From Promethearchaeota archaeon (GTDB taxonomy: Archaea > Asgardarchaeota > Lokiarchaeia > Sigynarchaeales > SOKP01), in the NCBI GenBank assembly GCA_030608765.1, contig JAUWDN010000042.1:1-7374 (forward strand): a DNA stretch of 7,374 nt. The letters are read 5' to 3'. Of the stretch, positions 1 through 5,290 are shown piece by piece (the stretch's first letter is position 1; each line of letters begins with the position of its first letter). Both the position numbers and the translations under genes were made by a program. The notes under the pieces were generated by a model, which saw only the letters and a program-made list of their open reading frames with translations, was not told the origin of the DNA and searched no databases.

Positions 1-1
1 T

Positions 2-706
2 GTAATTGGTTTTCATACAGGCGAGGTTTCTTCAATAAAGAAAGGTGAAAGTATCGCAGACACCATTCGCACAGTAGAAAATTACAGTGATGGCATTGTT
101 ATGAGACATAATTTGGAGGGGGCAGCTAGATTAGCAGCCAATTTTGCAAAAATACCTGTCATCAATGCGGGATCAGGAAGTGGTGAGCATCCAACTCAAG
201 CTTTATTGGATTTATTAACCATTACTGAAGAGGGTCATAAATTAGACGGATTAAATATTGGGATAATGGGAGATTTGAAATACGGTAGGACAGTTCATTC
301 ATTATCAATATTGCTCTCCAATTACGAAGCAAACATTTATTTTATTAGTCCTAAAGATTTAATGCTTAGAAACAGGGATAAAGATTTCTTACAACAGCGA
401 CAGGTTAAATATAAAGAAATCGAAAAATATCGCGACATATTAAGTATCCTGGATGTTCTCTATGTTACTAGAATTCAGAAAGAAAGATTTGCCGACATTG
501 AAGAATATGATAGAGTTAAAAATTTTTACGTTTTTACAAAAAAGGATATGGTAGAAACTAAAGATGATTTTAAAATCATGCACCCACTACCGAGAATCAA
601 TGAAATTTCACCTGAAATTGATAGTTCACCAAAATCTATTTACTTTAAACAAGCGTACTACGGAATTCCTATGAGAAAGGCGATATTAGCAGAGCTATTG
701 TCGTAA
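2..706 (+). CDS. pyrB: Aspartate carbamoyltransferase catalytic subunit, 5'-truncated by window edge
   Basis: This enzyme condenses carbamoyl phosphate with L-aspartate to give N-carbamoyl-aspartate, the committed step of de novo pyrimidine synthesis, in the cytoplasm. The frame is open from base 2, so an ATG at 101 is internal. About 234 residues are visible, against roughly 300-310 in the family, and the carbamoyl-phosphate STRTR motif lies off the window. Family motifs appear in order: SSIKKGES with the Ser and Lys of the mobile 80s loop, IVMRHNLEGAARLA, GEHPTQALLDLLTI, GDLKYGRTVHSLS, YVTRIQKERF, HPLPRINEI, and a C-terminus resembling YFKQAYYGIPMRKAILAELL. The active-site Arg, His, Arg, Arg/Gln and Leu-Pro-Arg positions known from the E. 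coli enzyme are all present. The usual Pro after RH is Asn here, a small change. No regulatory-chain gene (pyrI), often found next to pyrB in archaea, follows; the next gene is convergent. The identification is secure and the protein looks functional. Confidence 0.97.
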   Translation, partial: VIGFHTGEVSSIKKGESIADTIRTVENYSDGIVMRHNLEGAARLAANFAKIPVINAGSGSGEHPTQALLDLLTITEEGHKLDGLNIGIMGDLKYGRTVHSLSILLSNYEANIYFISPKDLMLRNRDKDFLQQRQVKYKEIEKYRDILSILDVLYVTRIQKERFADIEEYDRVKNFYVFTKKDMVETKDDFKIMHPLPRINEISPEIDSSPKSIYFKQAYYGIPMRKAILAELLS

Positions 707-721
707 TATTTTACGGTTTTT
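702..721 (+). terminator. Hairpin plus T-tract at the end of pyrB
   Basis: The arms CGTAA (702-706, including the pyrB stop) and TTACG (711-715) flank the loop TATT. They are followed by G and five Ts (717-721). This looks like a short intrinsic terminator for pyrB in the 13-base gap before the convergent gene. The stem has only 5 Watson-Crick pairs, and the minus-strand version lacks a following T-tract, so it would serve pyrB only. Confidence 0.5.
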
Positions 722-2714
722 ATATCTCTAATTGGAACGCATTCAGTTTTGAAGATATTATTTCTTCTATTAGATCATCTATAGCTAAATTATTCAAACC
801 GAGTGTTAATAAACTTCCTCCATCAAAATATTTCTCAAAATTTTTATGTAGTTCAATTTTCCTCTTGAGAGATAATTTCGAATCCTCTCTAACCATATTT
901 ATACTATATCGGTTAGATTCGTTACCTAAATTATATTGATTGTTGTGCCATGTGTCATATAAATAACTATCCTGGTGAGGTTGAGTAAGGATATAGTTTT
1001 CACTTTCTTTTTGATTCTTCTCTTTGATAATATCACTCATAAACTCTAATATATTATAGGCAAAAGACTCACTTTTTTCGATCCTATCAAATTCAATGCC
1101 ACAATGCATTTTTACTGCTTCATTAAAACCAAAAATACTTACCGATTTTAAAGAATCATCAATCCATTTAGCCTCTTTTGCTCCAAAAAATTCAGAGATT
1201 ATTCTTTTCCATTGATTTGAGGATTTCAATTTTCGATTTATCAAATCTTTTTTATATTCAAAAAGTTCAAAAACAGAATCTAGCCTTTCTTGTAAATGTT
1301 CAAAAAAAGAATTATCGTTCTGGTTAGAATATTCAGCAATCTTATGAAAATTTATTAAAACTTTGTCTAATATGATTTTATTTCTTTTTCGATCGCTACC
1401 ATTGAGGCTATGAACATTTACAAGTGTAGAATTGAGTAAGTTTGAGTTATTTTTTTTATAGAAAATAAAATTTCTACAATTACCTGATTTGAAGTTATGT
1501 ACAAAAAAATCATATGTATTTTTAGAAGTAAGAAATTTAGAGTAATCGAATAATATTAAAGGGGCAATAAGTTCATTGTTTTGATTAACTTGGTAAAAAA
1601 GTTTATCTATAAAGTTATGGCTATTTTGCCCTTGTGAATTTTCTAGTTCTTCATCCTTATTTTTATCTAATAAAGAGATTTCTAAAGAAAGATGAGATTT
1701 TTCATCATAATGTCTATACCCCAGTTTTAAAACTTGAGAAATCACGATGTTTATAAGATTTGACGGTTCTTTTATAGAATTAAAGCGAGTTAAAAATGAA
1801 CTATAAAAATTGCCTAATAATATATCTTCTGAAAAAAATGGTTTAAATGTTGCTAATAAATCGAAGAAATGCATAATTAATTGAATTTGGTTTATCGAAT
1901 AATCATTACTATCAAGATTAATCGAATAGTGATTTGAAATATACTCTAAAATTGAATCTGTGTCAATGTAGAAACCTAAAGGTCTTAAACTCCAATAGTT
2001 TAAATTTAGGAGAACCACTTCTCCTGATAAAAACAAGTCTGCTAAATTCTTAGGAAGCAGATTTAAGAGTAAAAATTGTTCTGATACATCTGATCCTAGT
2101 TTTGAGAGTAATTGTTCAGGGTTGATGGAATTATTATCAAAGTGTTTGAAAATTTCAAAAGGGGGTGTGCCTAATCTCGTCAATTTATGCCTTATTTCTT
2201 CTTGACCATTTTCTAATAGAATAGCATTAATATATTCCCTCATTAAGGGTGCAGTTAAATATTCAATATGGGTTTTTGATAAACGCTCTTCCACTTCCTT
2301 AGAAATCTTTTTTGCTACAAATTTTTCTACTCTTCCTTCCTTAATCAAATAAGCTTCGATTTTATTTGCATCAAATGGTTCCTTCGAGTATTTAGAAGTC
2401 CTAATCATTATTTTCTTATTCTTATCGTTGAGAATCTGTTCGATAGACATAATTTTTTTTAAAATCTGTTTCCCTAAGATACTCAAGTTATAACCATTCT
2501 CAGAAGACTCTATTAGAACGCTATTTCTTAACGCTTTTAAATGAAAGGAAAAATTGACAGAATTTGGATTATTCCCTAAAACTTCCTTCAGTAATGCTGA
2601 ATATGGTAAAGGATTACTACTTAGGTTTAATTTCTTCAAAATATCGATTCTTATTTTTTGACCTAATGTTTTAAGGTGCTTCTCTAAAACATCTTGATTT
2701 TTGTCGGAGCTCAA
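720..2714 (-). CDS. ArsR-like winged helix + ATP-cone + degenerate anaerobic ribonucleotide reductase (NrdD)-like protein
   Basis: Length is 664 residues, from a TTG start at 2714. No ATG lies between the upstream in-frame stop (near 2740) and residue 89, and the DNA-binding domain begins near residue 12, so a non-ATG start is needed. Residues about 12-88 form an ArsR-type winged helix (FSFHLKALRNSVLIES, then a wing and GYNLSILGKQIL). Residues about 102-192 match the archaeal NrdD ATP-cone (IRTSKYSKEPFDANKIEAYL, YLTAPLMREYINAILLENG, RHKLTRLGTPPFEIF). Residues about 195-655 follow the NrdD body: LLPKNLADLFLSGEV and YWSLRPLGFYIDTDSI (family: LP..LADAH..GDIHIHDL.YF..RP..C), GNCRNFIF (family: MGCRSF), IFGFNEAV, and FDGGSLLTLGL. 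The first conserved Cys and the PAE substrate loop are lost, but Cys413 remains. The chain ends just where the Zn/glycyl-radical domain should begin. Catalysis is therefore unlikely, and a nucleotide-sensing DNA-binding regulator is an inference. It is rich in Asn, Ser and Lys, suggesting fast divergence. The domain calls come from reading motifs, not from a search. Confidence 0.75.
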   Translation of the reverse strand: MSSDKNQDVLEKHLKTLGQKIRIDILKKLNLSSNPLPYSALLKEVLGNNPNSVNFSFHLKALRNSVLIESSENGYNLSILGKQILKKIMSIEQILNDKNKKIMIRTSKYSKEPFDANKIEAYLIKEGRVEKFVAKKISKEVEERLSKTHIEYLTAPLMREYINAILLENGQEEIRHKLTRLGTPPFEIFKHFDNNSINPEQLLSKLGSDVSEQFLLLNLLPKNLADLFLSGEVVLLNLNYWSLRPLGFYIDTDSILEYISNHYSINLDSNDYSINQIQLIMHFFDLLATFKPFFSEDILLGNFYSSFLTRFNSIKEPSNLINIVISQVLKLGYRHYDEKSHLSLEISLLDKNKDEELENSQGQNSHNFIDKLFYQVNQNNELIAPLILFDYSKFLTSKNTYDFFVHNFKSGNCRNFIFYKKNNSNLLNSTLVNVHSLNGSDRKRNKIILDKVLINFHKIAEYSNQNDNSFFEHLQERLDSVFELFEYKKDLINRKLKSSNQWKRIISEFFGAKEAKWIDDSLKSVSIFGFNEAVKMHCGIEFDRIEKSESFAYNILEFMSDIIKEKNQKESENYILTQPHQDSYLYDTWHNNQYNLGNESNRYSINMVREDSKLSLKRKIELHKNFEKYFDGGSLLTLGLNNLAIDDLIEEIISSKLNAFQLEI

Positions 2715-2774
2715 TTTAAGTTTAAGTAGTCTTGAATATCATTAATTCTGCTTAACTAAATATTATATTTTAGA

Positions 2775-2787
2775 AATATATAAAAAT
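2775..2787 (-). promoter_or_regulatory. Candidate TATA box for the NrdD-like gene
   Basis: On the minus strand this reads TTTTTATATATTT, a good match to an archaeal TATA box. A start about 25 bases downstream would fall near 2755 and leave a leader of about 40 bases before the TTG start codon. No GGTG-type ribosome binding site is visible in front of the TTG. The region is so AT-rich that chance matches are common. Confidence 0.45.
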
Positions 2788-2815
2788 TAGGAAATTTACT
2801 ATGCTTAAATGATAT

Positions 2816-2840
2816 TAGATATTATCTAGGTGATATATCA
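2816..2840. promoter_or_regulatory. Pair of adjacent palindromes, possible operator
   Basis: Two palindromes are separated by two bases: TAGATA-T-TATCTA (2816-2828, perfect arms around one base) and TGATATATCA (2831-2840, perfect). They lie some 30-60 bases upstream of the candidate TATA box of the HTH-containing gene, on its minus-strand upstream side. Autoregulation by that protein is a guess; palindromes are common in AT-rich spacers. Confidence 0.25.
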
Positions 2841-2979
2841 ATTGGAATTTTCTATTTTTTCTTGGTACCGAGAGCGAAAGATAGGGTTGACTTAATTAAG
2901 ATAAAATTTCAAATAGTTACAATTCAAATCTGTATAGAAAAATGACATTACGAGTATGCATATGGTAGAAGTAGTTAAT

Positions 2980-3015
2980 AAAATGTTAAAAATATAAAAT
3001 ACTTAGCTTAAAAAA
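2980..3015 (-). terminator. T-tracts after rps7, candidate archaeal terminator
   Basis: Read on the minus strand, the rps7 stop codon TAG is followed after three bases by TTTTTT (3010-3015), and then by TTTT, TTTTT and TTTT runs down to 2980. Archaeal RNA polymerase commonly terminates at such U-tracts without a strong hairpin, and no hairpin is seen here. This is the likely end of the ribosomal-protein transcript. Confidence 0.45.
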
Positions 3016-3018
3016 GAC

Positions 3019-3636
3019 CTAACGAGCAGAAACTGCTATCCTTTCAATCTCGTCTTTTCTTTTTACTGCTTTAGATTCAATGCTGTCTTGAGCGGCTAAT
3101 GCTAACTGTTTAGATATATTTTCAGCAAAAGTTCTTTCGTTTGAGTGAGAACTTGAACCAATCGCTTGGACTAAATACTTAATTGCTAAATCTACTCGAC
3201 GCTGTGGCGATACATCTACAGCAGAGGAATAACTGATACCGCCCATCGCGATTTTCGTAACTTCTTCTCTAGGTGCAGAGTTACAAATCGCGTCAACTAA
3301 TACTTGTATGGGGTTCTGCCCTGTGTTTAGCTCTAGCAAAGTAAAAGCGTTCTCTAAATTTCCTAAAAGTTTACTTTTCTTACCTGAACTGTATGAACTT
3401 TTATGTCCTTTAATTTTACTACCAATAAATCCCGGTGCTAGCAATCTATTTACAAAACGTTCGATGACAGATATTTTAGAAGTCTTCCAGAATCGTTTAT
3501 GTTCGTGTCTTCCAGCAGTATGAGGAATTATAACCGGTCTTAAGTTTATATAGTTTTCTAGGGTCCAATCATTAATTTCAATGTTTTGAAATGACCATTT
3601 ATTAAAGAGTTTAATATCTTTTTTCGCTTTACTCAT
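3019..3636 (-). CDS. rps7: Small-subunit ribosomal protein S7 (uS7)
   Basis: S7 binds the 3' major domain of 16S rRNA, nucleates assembly of the small-subunit head and sits near the E site. At 205 residues it fits the archaeal/eukaryotic (S5e-like) length. The N-terminal archaeal segment PVIIPHTAGRHEHKRFWK is at about 34-51, followed by the ERFVNRLL helix, GNLENAFTLLELNTGQNPIQ (92-111), LVDAICNSAPREE (113-125), AMGGISYSSAVDVSPQRRVD (130-149) and the typical end KDEIERIAVSAR. The ATG is 10 bases after the rps12 stop and is preceded by AGGTG, so the two genes are translationally linked. In many archaea elongation-factor and S10 genes come next; here the operon stops after S7. Confidence 0.98.
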   Translation of the reverse strand: MSKAKKDIKLFNKWSFQNIEINDWTLENYINLRPVIIPHTAGRHEHKRFWKTSKISVIERFVNRLLAPGFIGSKIKGHKSSYSSGKKSKLLGNLENAFTLLELNTGQNPIQVLVDAICNSAPREEVTKIAMGGISYSSAVDVSPQRRVDLAIKYLVQAIGSSSHSNERTFAENISKQLALAAQDSIESKAVKRKDEIERIAVSAR

Positions 3637-3643
3637 ATTACAA

Positions 3644-3648
3644 CACCT
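3644..3648 (-). promoter_or_regulatory. Ribosome binding site of rps7 overlapping the rps12 stop
   Basis: AGGTG on the minus strand matches the archaeal anti-Shine-Dalgarno and lies 7 bases before the rps7 ATG. It overlaps the TAG stop of rps12, which supports both the chosen start and coupled translation. Confidence 0.7.
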
Positions 3649-4081
3649 ATCTCATTGGTTTCTCTTTCTTGCCAGCTATTAATGCTTGTAAACTTACGCC
3701 GTTTACTATCACTACACGCCATCGCACGCCCGGAAGATCTCCTACCGCACGACCTTTTGCGCCTCCGATTCCCTCCACAACTACCCTATCATGTTCTTCA
3801 ATGAAGTTAAGAGCACCATCTCCAGGGAGAAAAGCAGTAATAGTTTTACCATTCTTTTTCAACTGAACACGTACGCACTTTCGAATAGCAGAGTTAGGTT
3901 GTTTGCTTTCCCGTCCTACTTTTTGAAGCACAATCCCTAAAGCTTGTGGAGCACCTTCCATTGGATCCACTTTTTGTTTTAGTTTAAGCTTCTTTCTCTT
4001 ATATTTAGTTTTACTCCATCGAAGTTTCTTTCGGTTATTTCTTAGCTTCCTTGCCGCATAGAGTCCTTTAGGTTTGGCCAT
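3647..4081 (-). CDS. rps12: Small-subunit ribosomal protein S12 (uS12)
   Basis: S12 lies at the decoding centre and the interface with the large subunit and influences translational accuracy. The 144 residues match the archaeal length and start ([19 protein letters not shown], 1-19). The central segment [20 protein letters not shown] (37-56) is archaeal/eukaryotic in type. The invariant decoding loop QPNSAIRK is at 61-68; in eukaryotes the Pro of this loop is hydroxylated, which cannot be judged here. [17 protein letters not shown] (84-100) and [18 protein letters not shown] (104-121) complete the OB fold. No Shine-Dalgarno is visible: the ATG follows an A-rich stretch, so a leaderless or short-leader transcript from the 99-base gap upstream is possible, as well as readthrough from nusA. 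Confidence 0.98.
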   Translation of the reverse strand: MAKPKGLYAARKLRNNRKKLRWSKTKYKRKKLKLKQKVDPMEGAPQALGIVLQKVGRESKQPNSAIRKCVRVQLKKNGKTITAFLPGDGALNFIEEHDRVVVEGIGGAKGRAVGDLPGVRWRVVIVNGVSLQALIAGKKEKPMR

Positions 4082-4107
4082 GAAAATTCAATTCTTTTTT
4101 TTCTTTG

Positions 4108-4115
4108 AAATAAAT
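4108..4115 (-). promoter_or_regulatory. Weak candidate TATA box before rps12
   Basis: ATTTATTT on the minus strand is centred about 30 bases before the rps12 ATG, a distance that would give an almost leaderless transcript. The absence of a ribosome binding site before rps12 fits this. The match is loose and the region is AT-rich. Confidence 0.25.
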
Positions 4116-4154
4116 CTTATTGAGATATACCTTATTATCTTCCTTAGAACTTAA

Positions 4155-4174
4155 AATTTTTGAATTCAAAAATT
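4155..4174. repeat. Perfect 20-base palindrome between nusA and rps12
   Basis: AATTTTTGAATTCAAAAATT is identical on both strands. It begins 7 bases after the nusA stop and lies about 74 bases before the rps12 start. As RNA it can form an 8-bp stem with an AATT loop, followed on the transcript by UUUU shortly after. It could be an attenuator or terminator between nusA and rps12, an RNA processing site, or a protein-binding site on DNA. Confidence 0.55.
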
Positions 4175-4180
4175 AGATAT

Positions 4181-4669
4181 TTAATTTTTGGTGTTGATTA
4201 TAACATTGTCAACATTAAAATGACGTAAAACAAGTTCTTTTATCTTTCTTATCATGGAACCCTCTTTGCCAATAGCTTTTCCACGATCTTGAGGTCTAAC
4301 GGAAATAATCACGGTTTTCTTTTCGTTTCTACTTTCTTTAATTTCTATGTTTTGAACTTGGATTGAATTCTTAGTAGTATTTAAAATAAACTGGATGAAT
4401 TGTTCAAGGTTTTCTGACCAAGGGATTACATCAATTTTCTTTTGAAGTTTAGCCATAAGATCTTTTACGTGTTCTCCGGCTTTACCGATGGCTTTACCTA
4501 CATCTTCTTTTTTCACTAAGAATACAATTATCTCAGAATTGTTTTCTGGAGATTGAAAAATAAAGCAGTCTTTTATAATCGCACCAGAAATACTATTGAA
4601 TAGTGAAATCAATTCCATAGATTGTCTGTCAAGTTTAATGTGTCTTCGTAACATATTTTTCGGTTCCAC
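4181..4669 (-). CDS. nusA: Archaeal NusA-like transcription factor with two KH domains
   Basis: This is the short archaeal NusA: it lacks the N-terminal polymerase-binding and S1 domains of bacterial NusA and consists of two RNA-binding KH domains. It is thought to act in transcription elongation or termination. KH1 carries GKAIGKAG at residues 58-65 and KH2 carries GKAIGKEG at 130-137, both intact GXXG loops. The longest frame (162 residues) starts with GTG at 4669, 7 bases after the rpl30e stop. An ATG at 4654 gives 157 residues beginning MLRRHIKLDRQSME, which fits the usual family start better; I lean to the ATG. The position between L30e and S12 is the conserved archaeal order and supports cotranscription with rpl30e. 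Confidence 0.93.
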   Translation of the reverse strand: MEPKNMLRRHIKLDRQSMELISLFNSISGAIIKDCFIFQSPENNSEIIVFLVKKEDVGKAIGKAGEHVKDLMAKLQKKIDVIPWSENLEQFIQFILNTTKNSIQVQNIEIKESRNEKKTVIISVRPQDRGKAIGKEGSMIRKIKELVLRHFNVDNVIINTKN

Positions 4670-4676
4670 TTAGTTA

Positions 4677-5051
4677 TTAATTATTTTTAGTTTTTAAAGT
4701 TATTAAGTCTGAATCTCCAAAATCGTTTATACCTAAAACAGAGACCATATATGGCTTACCCAATGCTAATCCTAAATCCCACGACGAACCTTTATATCTA
4801 TGAATAAAAATGTTATTGTTTATGAGAGAATTATAATACCTCAATTGAGTTACCAATTCGTCCGGGCAGTTATTAGCAATAATGATCATCTTAAATGGGT
4901 CTTGTCTTATTTGTCTTAGGACTTGTGCTTTACCATATAACATTTTACCTGTTTTATAAGCAACTTTAATATTAGTATCAACATCAAATTCCTTTACTTT
5001 TTTTCGAGATAAATCGATTGACTCGCTTATCTTTTTGCTTTTCCTTGCCAT
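4677..5051 (-). CDS. rpl30e: Large-subunit ribosomal protein L30e (eL30)
   Basis: L30e is an L7Ae/L30e-family RNA-binding protein of the large subunit that recognises kink-turn RNA; in yeast it also binds its own transcript. The 124 residues contain IKVAYKTGKMLYGKAQVLRQ (28-47), IIIANNCPDELV (56-67), YYNSLINNNIFIHRYKGSSW (72-91), LGLALGKPYMVSVLGI (93-108) and the terminal GDSDLI (112-117), all family landmarks. A charged Lys-rich N-terminal extension of about 25 residues makes it slightly longer than the usual 100-110. Translation ends in tandem TAA codons. There is no clear ribosome binding site, and a TATA-like element lies at leaderless spacing. The gene is followed closely by nusA. Confidence 0.95.
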   Translation of the reverse strand: MARKSKKISESIDLSRKKVKEFDVDTNIKVAYKTGKMLYGKAQVLRQIRQDPFKMIIIANNCPDELVTQLRYYNSLINNNIFIHRYKGSSWDLGLALGKPYMVSVLGINDFGDSDLITLKTKNN

Positions 5052-5072
5052 CGTCTCAACTTATAGTATCTG

Positions 5073-5082
5073 ATTTAAATTT
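5073..5082 (-). promoter_or_regulatory. Candidate TATA box for a leaderless rpl30e-nusA transcript
   Basis: AAATTTAAAT on the minus strand is centred 26-27 bases before the rpl30e ATG, the spacing expected when transcription starts at or next to the start codon. No GGTG motif precedes the ATG, which agrees with a leaderless mRNA. AT-richness limits certainty. Confidence 0.45.
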
Positions 5083-5139
5083 CAAAAATAACGTGATTAA
5101 AAGAATACACAATAACTTAAAATTTTATCGCTTGTTCTC

Positions 5140-5187
5140 CTATTTCTTGCTTTTAAGGATTTTAAAATTAGCATCTAAATCGAACAT
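5140..5187 (-). pseudogene. Degenerate second copy of the rpoA2 3' end
   Basis: Read on the minus strand, 5187-5140 encodes MFDLDANFKILKSKK and a TAG stop. The true end of rpoA2 is [17 protein letters not shown]. At DNA level 14 bases (TTAGCATCTAAATC on the plus strand) are identical at 5168-5181 and 5328-5341, exactly 160 bases apart, and the flanking bases remain similar over about 27. The match is in the coding phase of the tail (GAT TTA GAT GCT AAY), not merely base composition. It is most simply a remnant of a local duplication or recombination at the rpoA2 3' end. It lies in a different frame from rpoA2, so it is not a readthrough extension. Translation of the 15-codon ORF cannot be excluded, but no ribosome binding site is seen. 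Confidence 0.55.
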
Positions 5188-5282
5188 GATTATTAATTTT
5201 TTATTTTTTTTTTCTTTGGTTTTTTATGTTTAAGAAGCGTTAAAATCGTTGGTTTGGGTTAAAATTCGTGCTATATAGCTAC

Positions 5283-5290
5283 TTTATATA
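5283..5290 (-). promoter_or_regulatory. Weak TATA-like element directly after rpoA2
   Basis: TATATAAA on the minus strand abuts the rpoA2 stop codon and is followed by the palindrome GCTATATAGC (5270-5279). If used, it would give rpl30e a leader of about 200 bases containing the duplicated rpoA2 tail and an A-rich tract. The nearer element at 5073-5082 is the simpler promoter. Confidence 0.2.

Larger units (their letters stand above)
2715..3018. other. 304-base intergenic region between rps7 and the NrdD-like gene
   Basis: I see no credible ORF or tRNA on either strand. Next to rps7 are T-tracts on the minus strand; in the middle are several short palindromes (2816-2828, 2831-2840, 2861-2872, 2891-2900); next to the NrdD-like gene is a TATA-like element. 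A short stretch at about 2861-2890 is visibly richer in G+C than its surroundings, but no clear RNA fold beyond one imperfect 12-base palindrome could be read there. Confidence 0.6.

Noticed and set aside
1..719. Idea that the missing glycyl-radical domain of the NrdD-like gene continues after a frameshift
   Set aside because: The sequence beyond its stop is the intact, well-conserved pyrB coding region on the other strand, leaving no room for a shifted continuation.
2850..2900. Possible small RNA or tRNA in the locally G+C-richer stretch
   Set aside because: No tRNA T-arm motif, no convincing C/D box pair and only one imperfect short hairpin could be read.
3308..3523. Plus-strand open frame of 71 codons opposite rps7
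   Set aside because: It lies fully antisense to a certain S7 gene and its translation has no recognisable features; it is a shadow of the real frame.
3669..3866. Plus-strand open frame opposite rps12
   Set aside because: Antisense to the conserved S12 coding region, with Pro/Thr/Arg-rich composition typical of a reversed coding frame.
5018..5233. Plus-strand open frame of 71 codons rich in Phe and Leu, resembling a small membrane protein
   Set aside because: The Phe run comes from a T-rich spacer tract, the frame overlaps the start of rpl30e on the opposite strand, and no ribosome binding site is seen.
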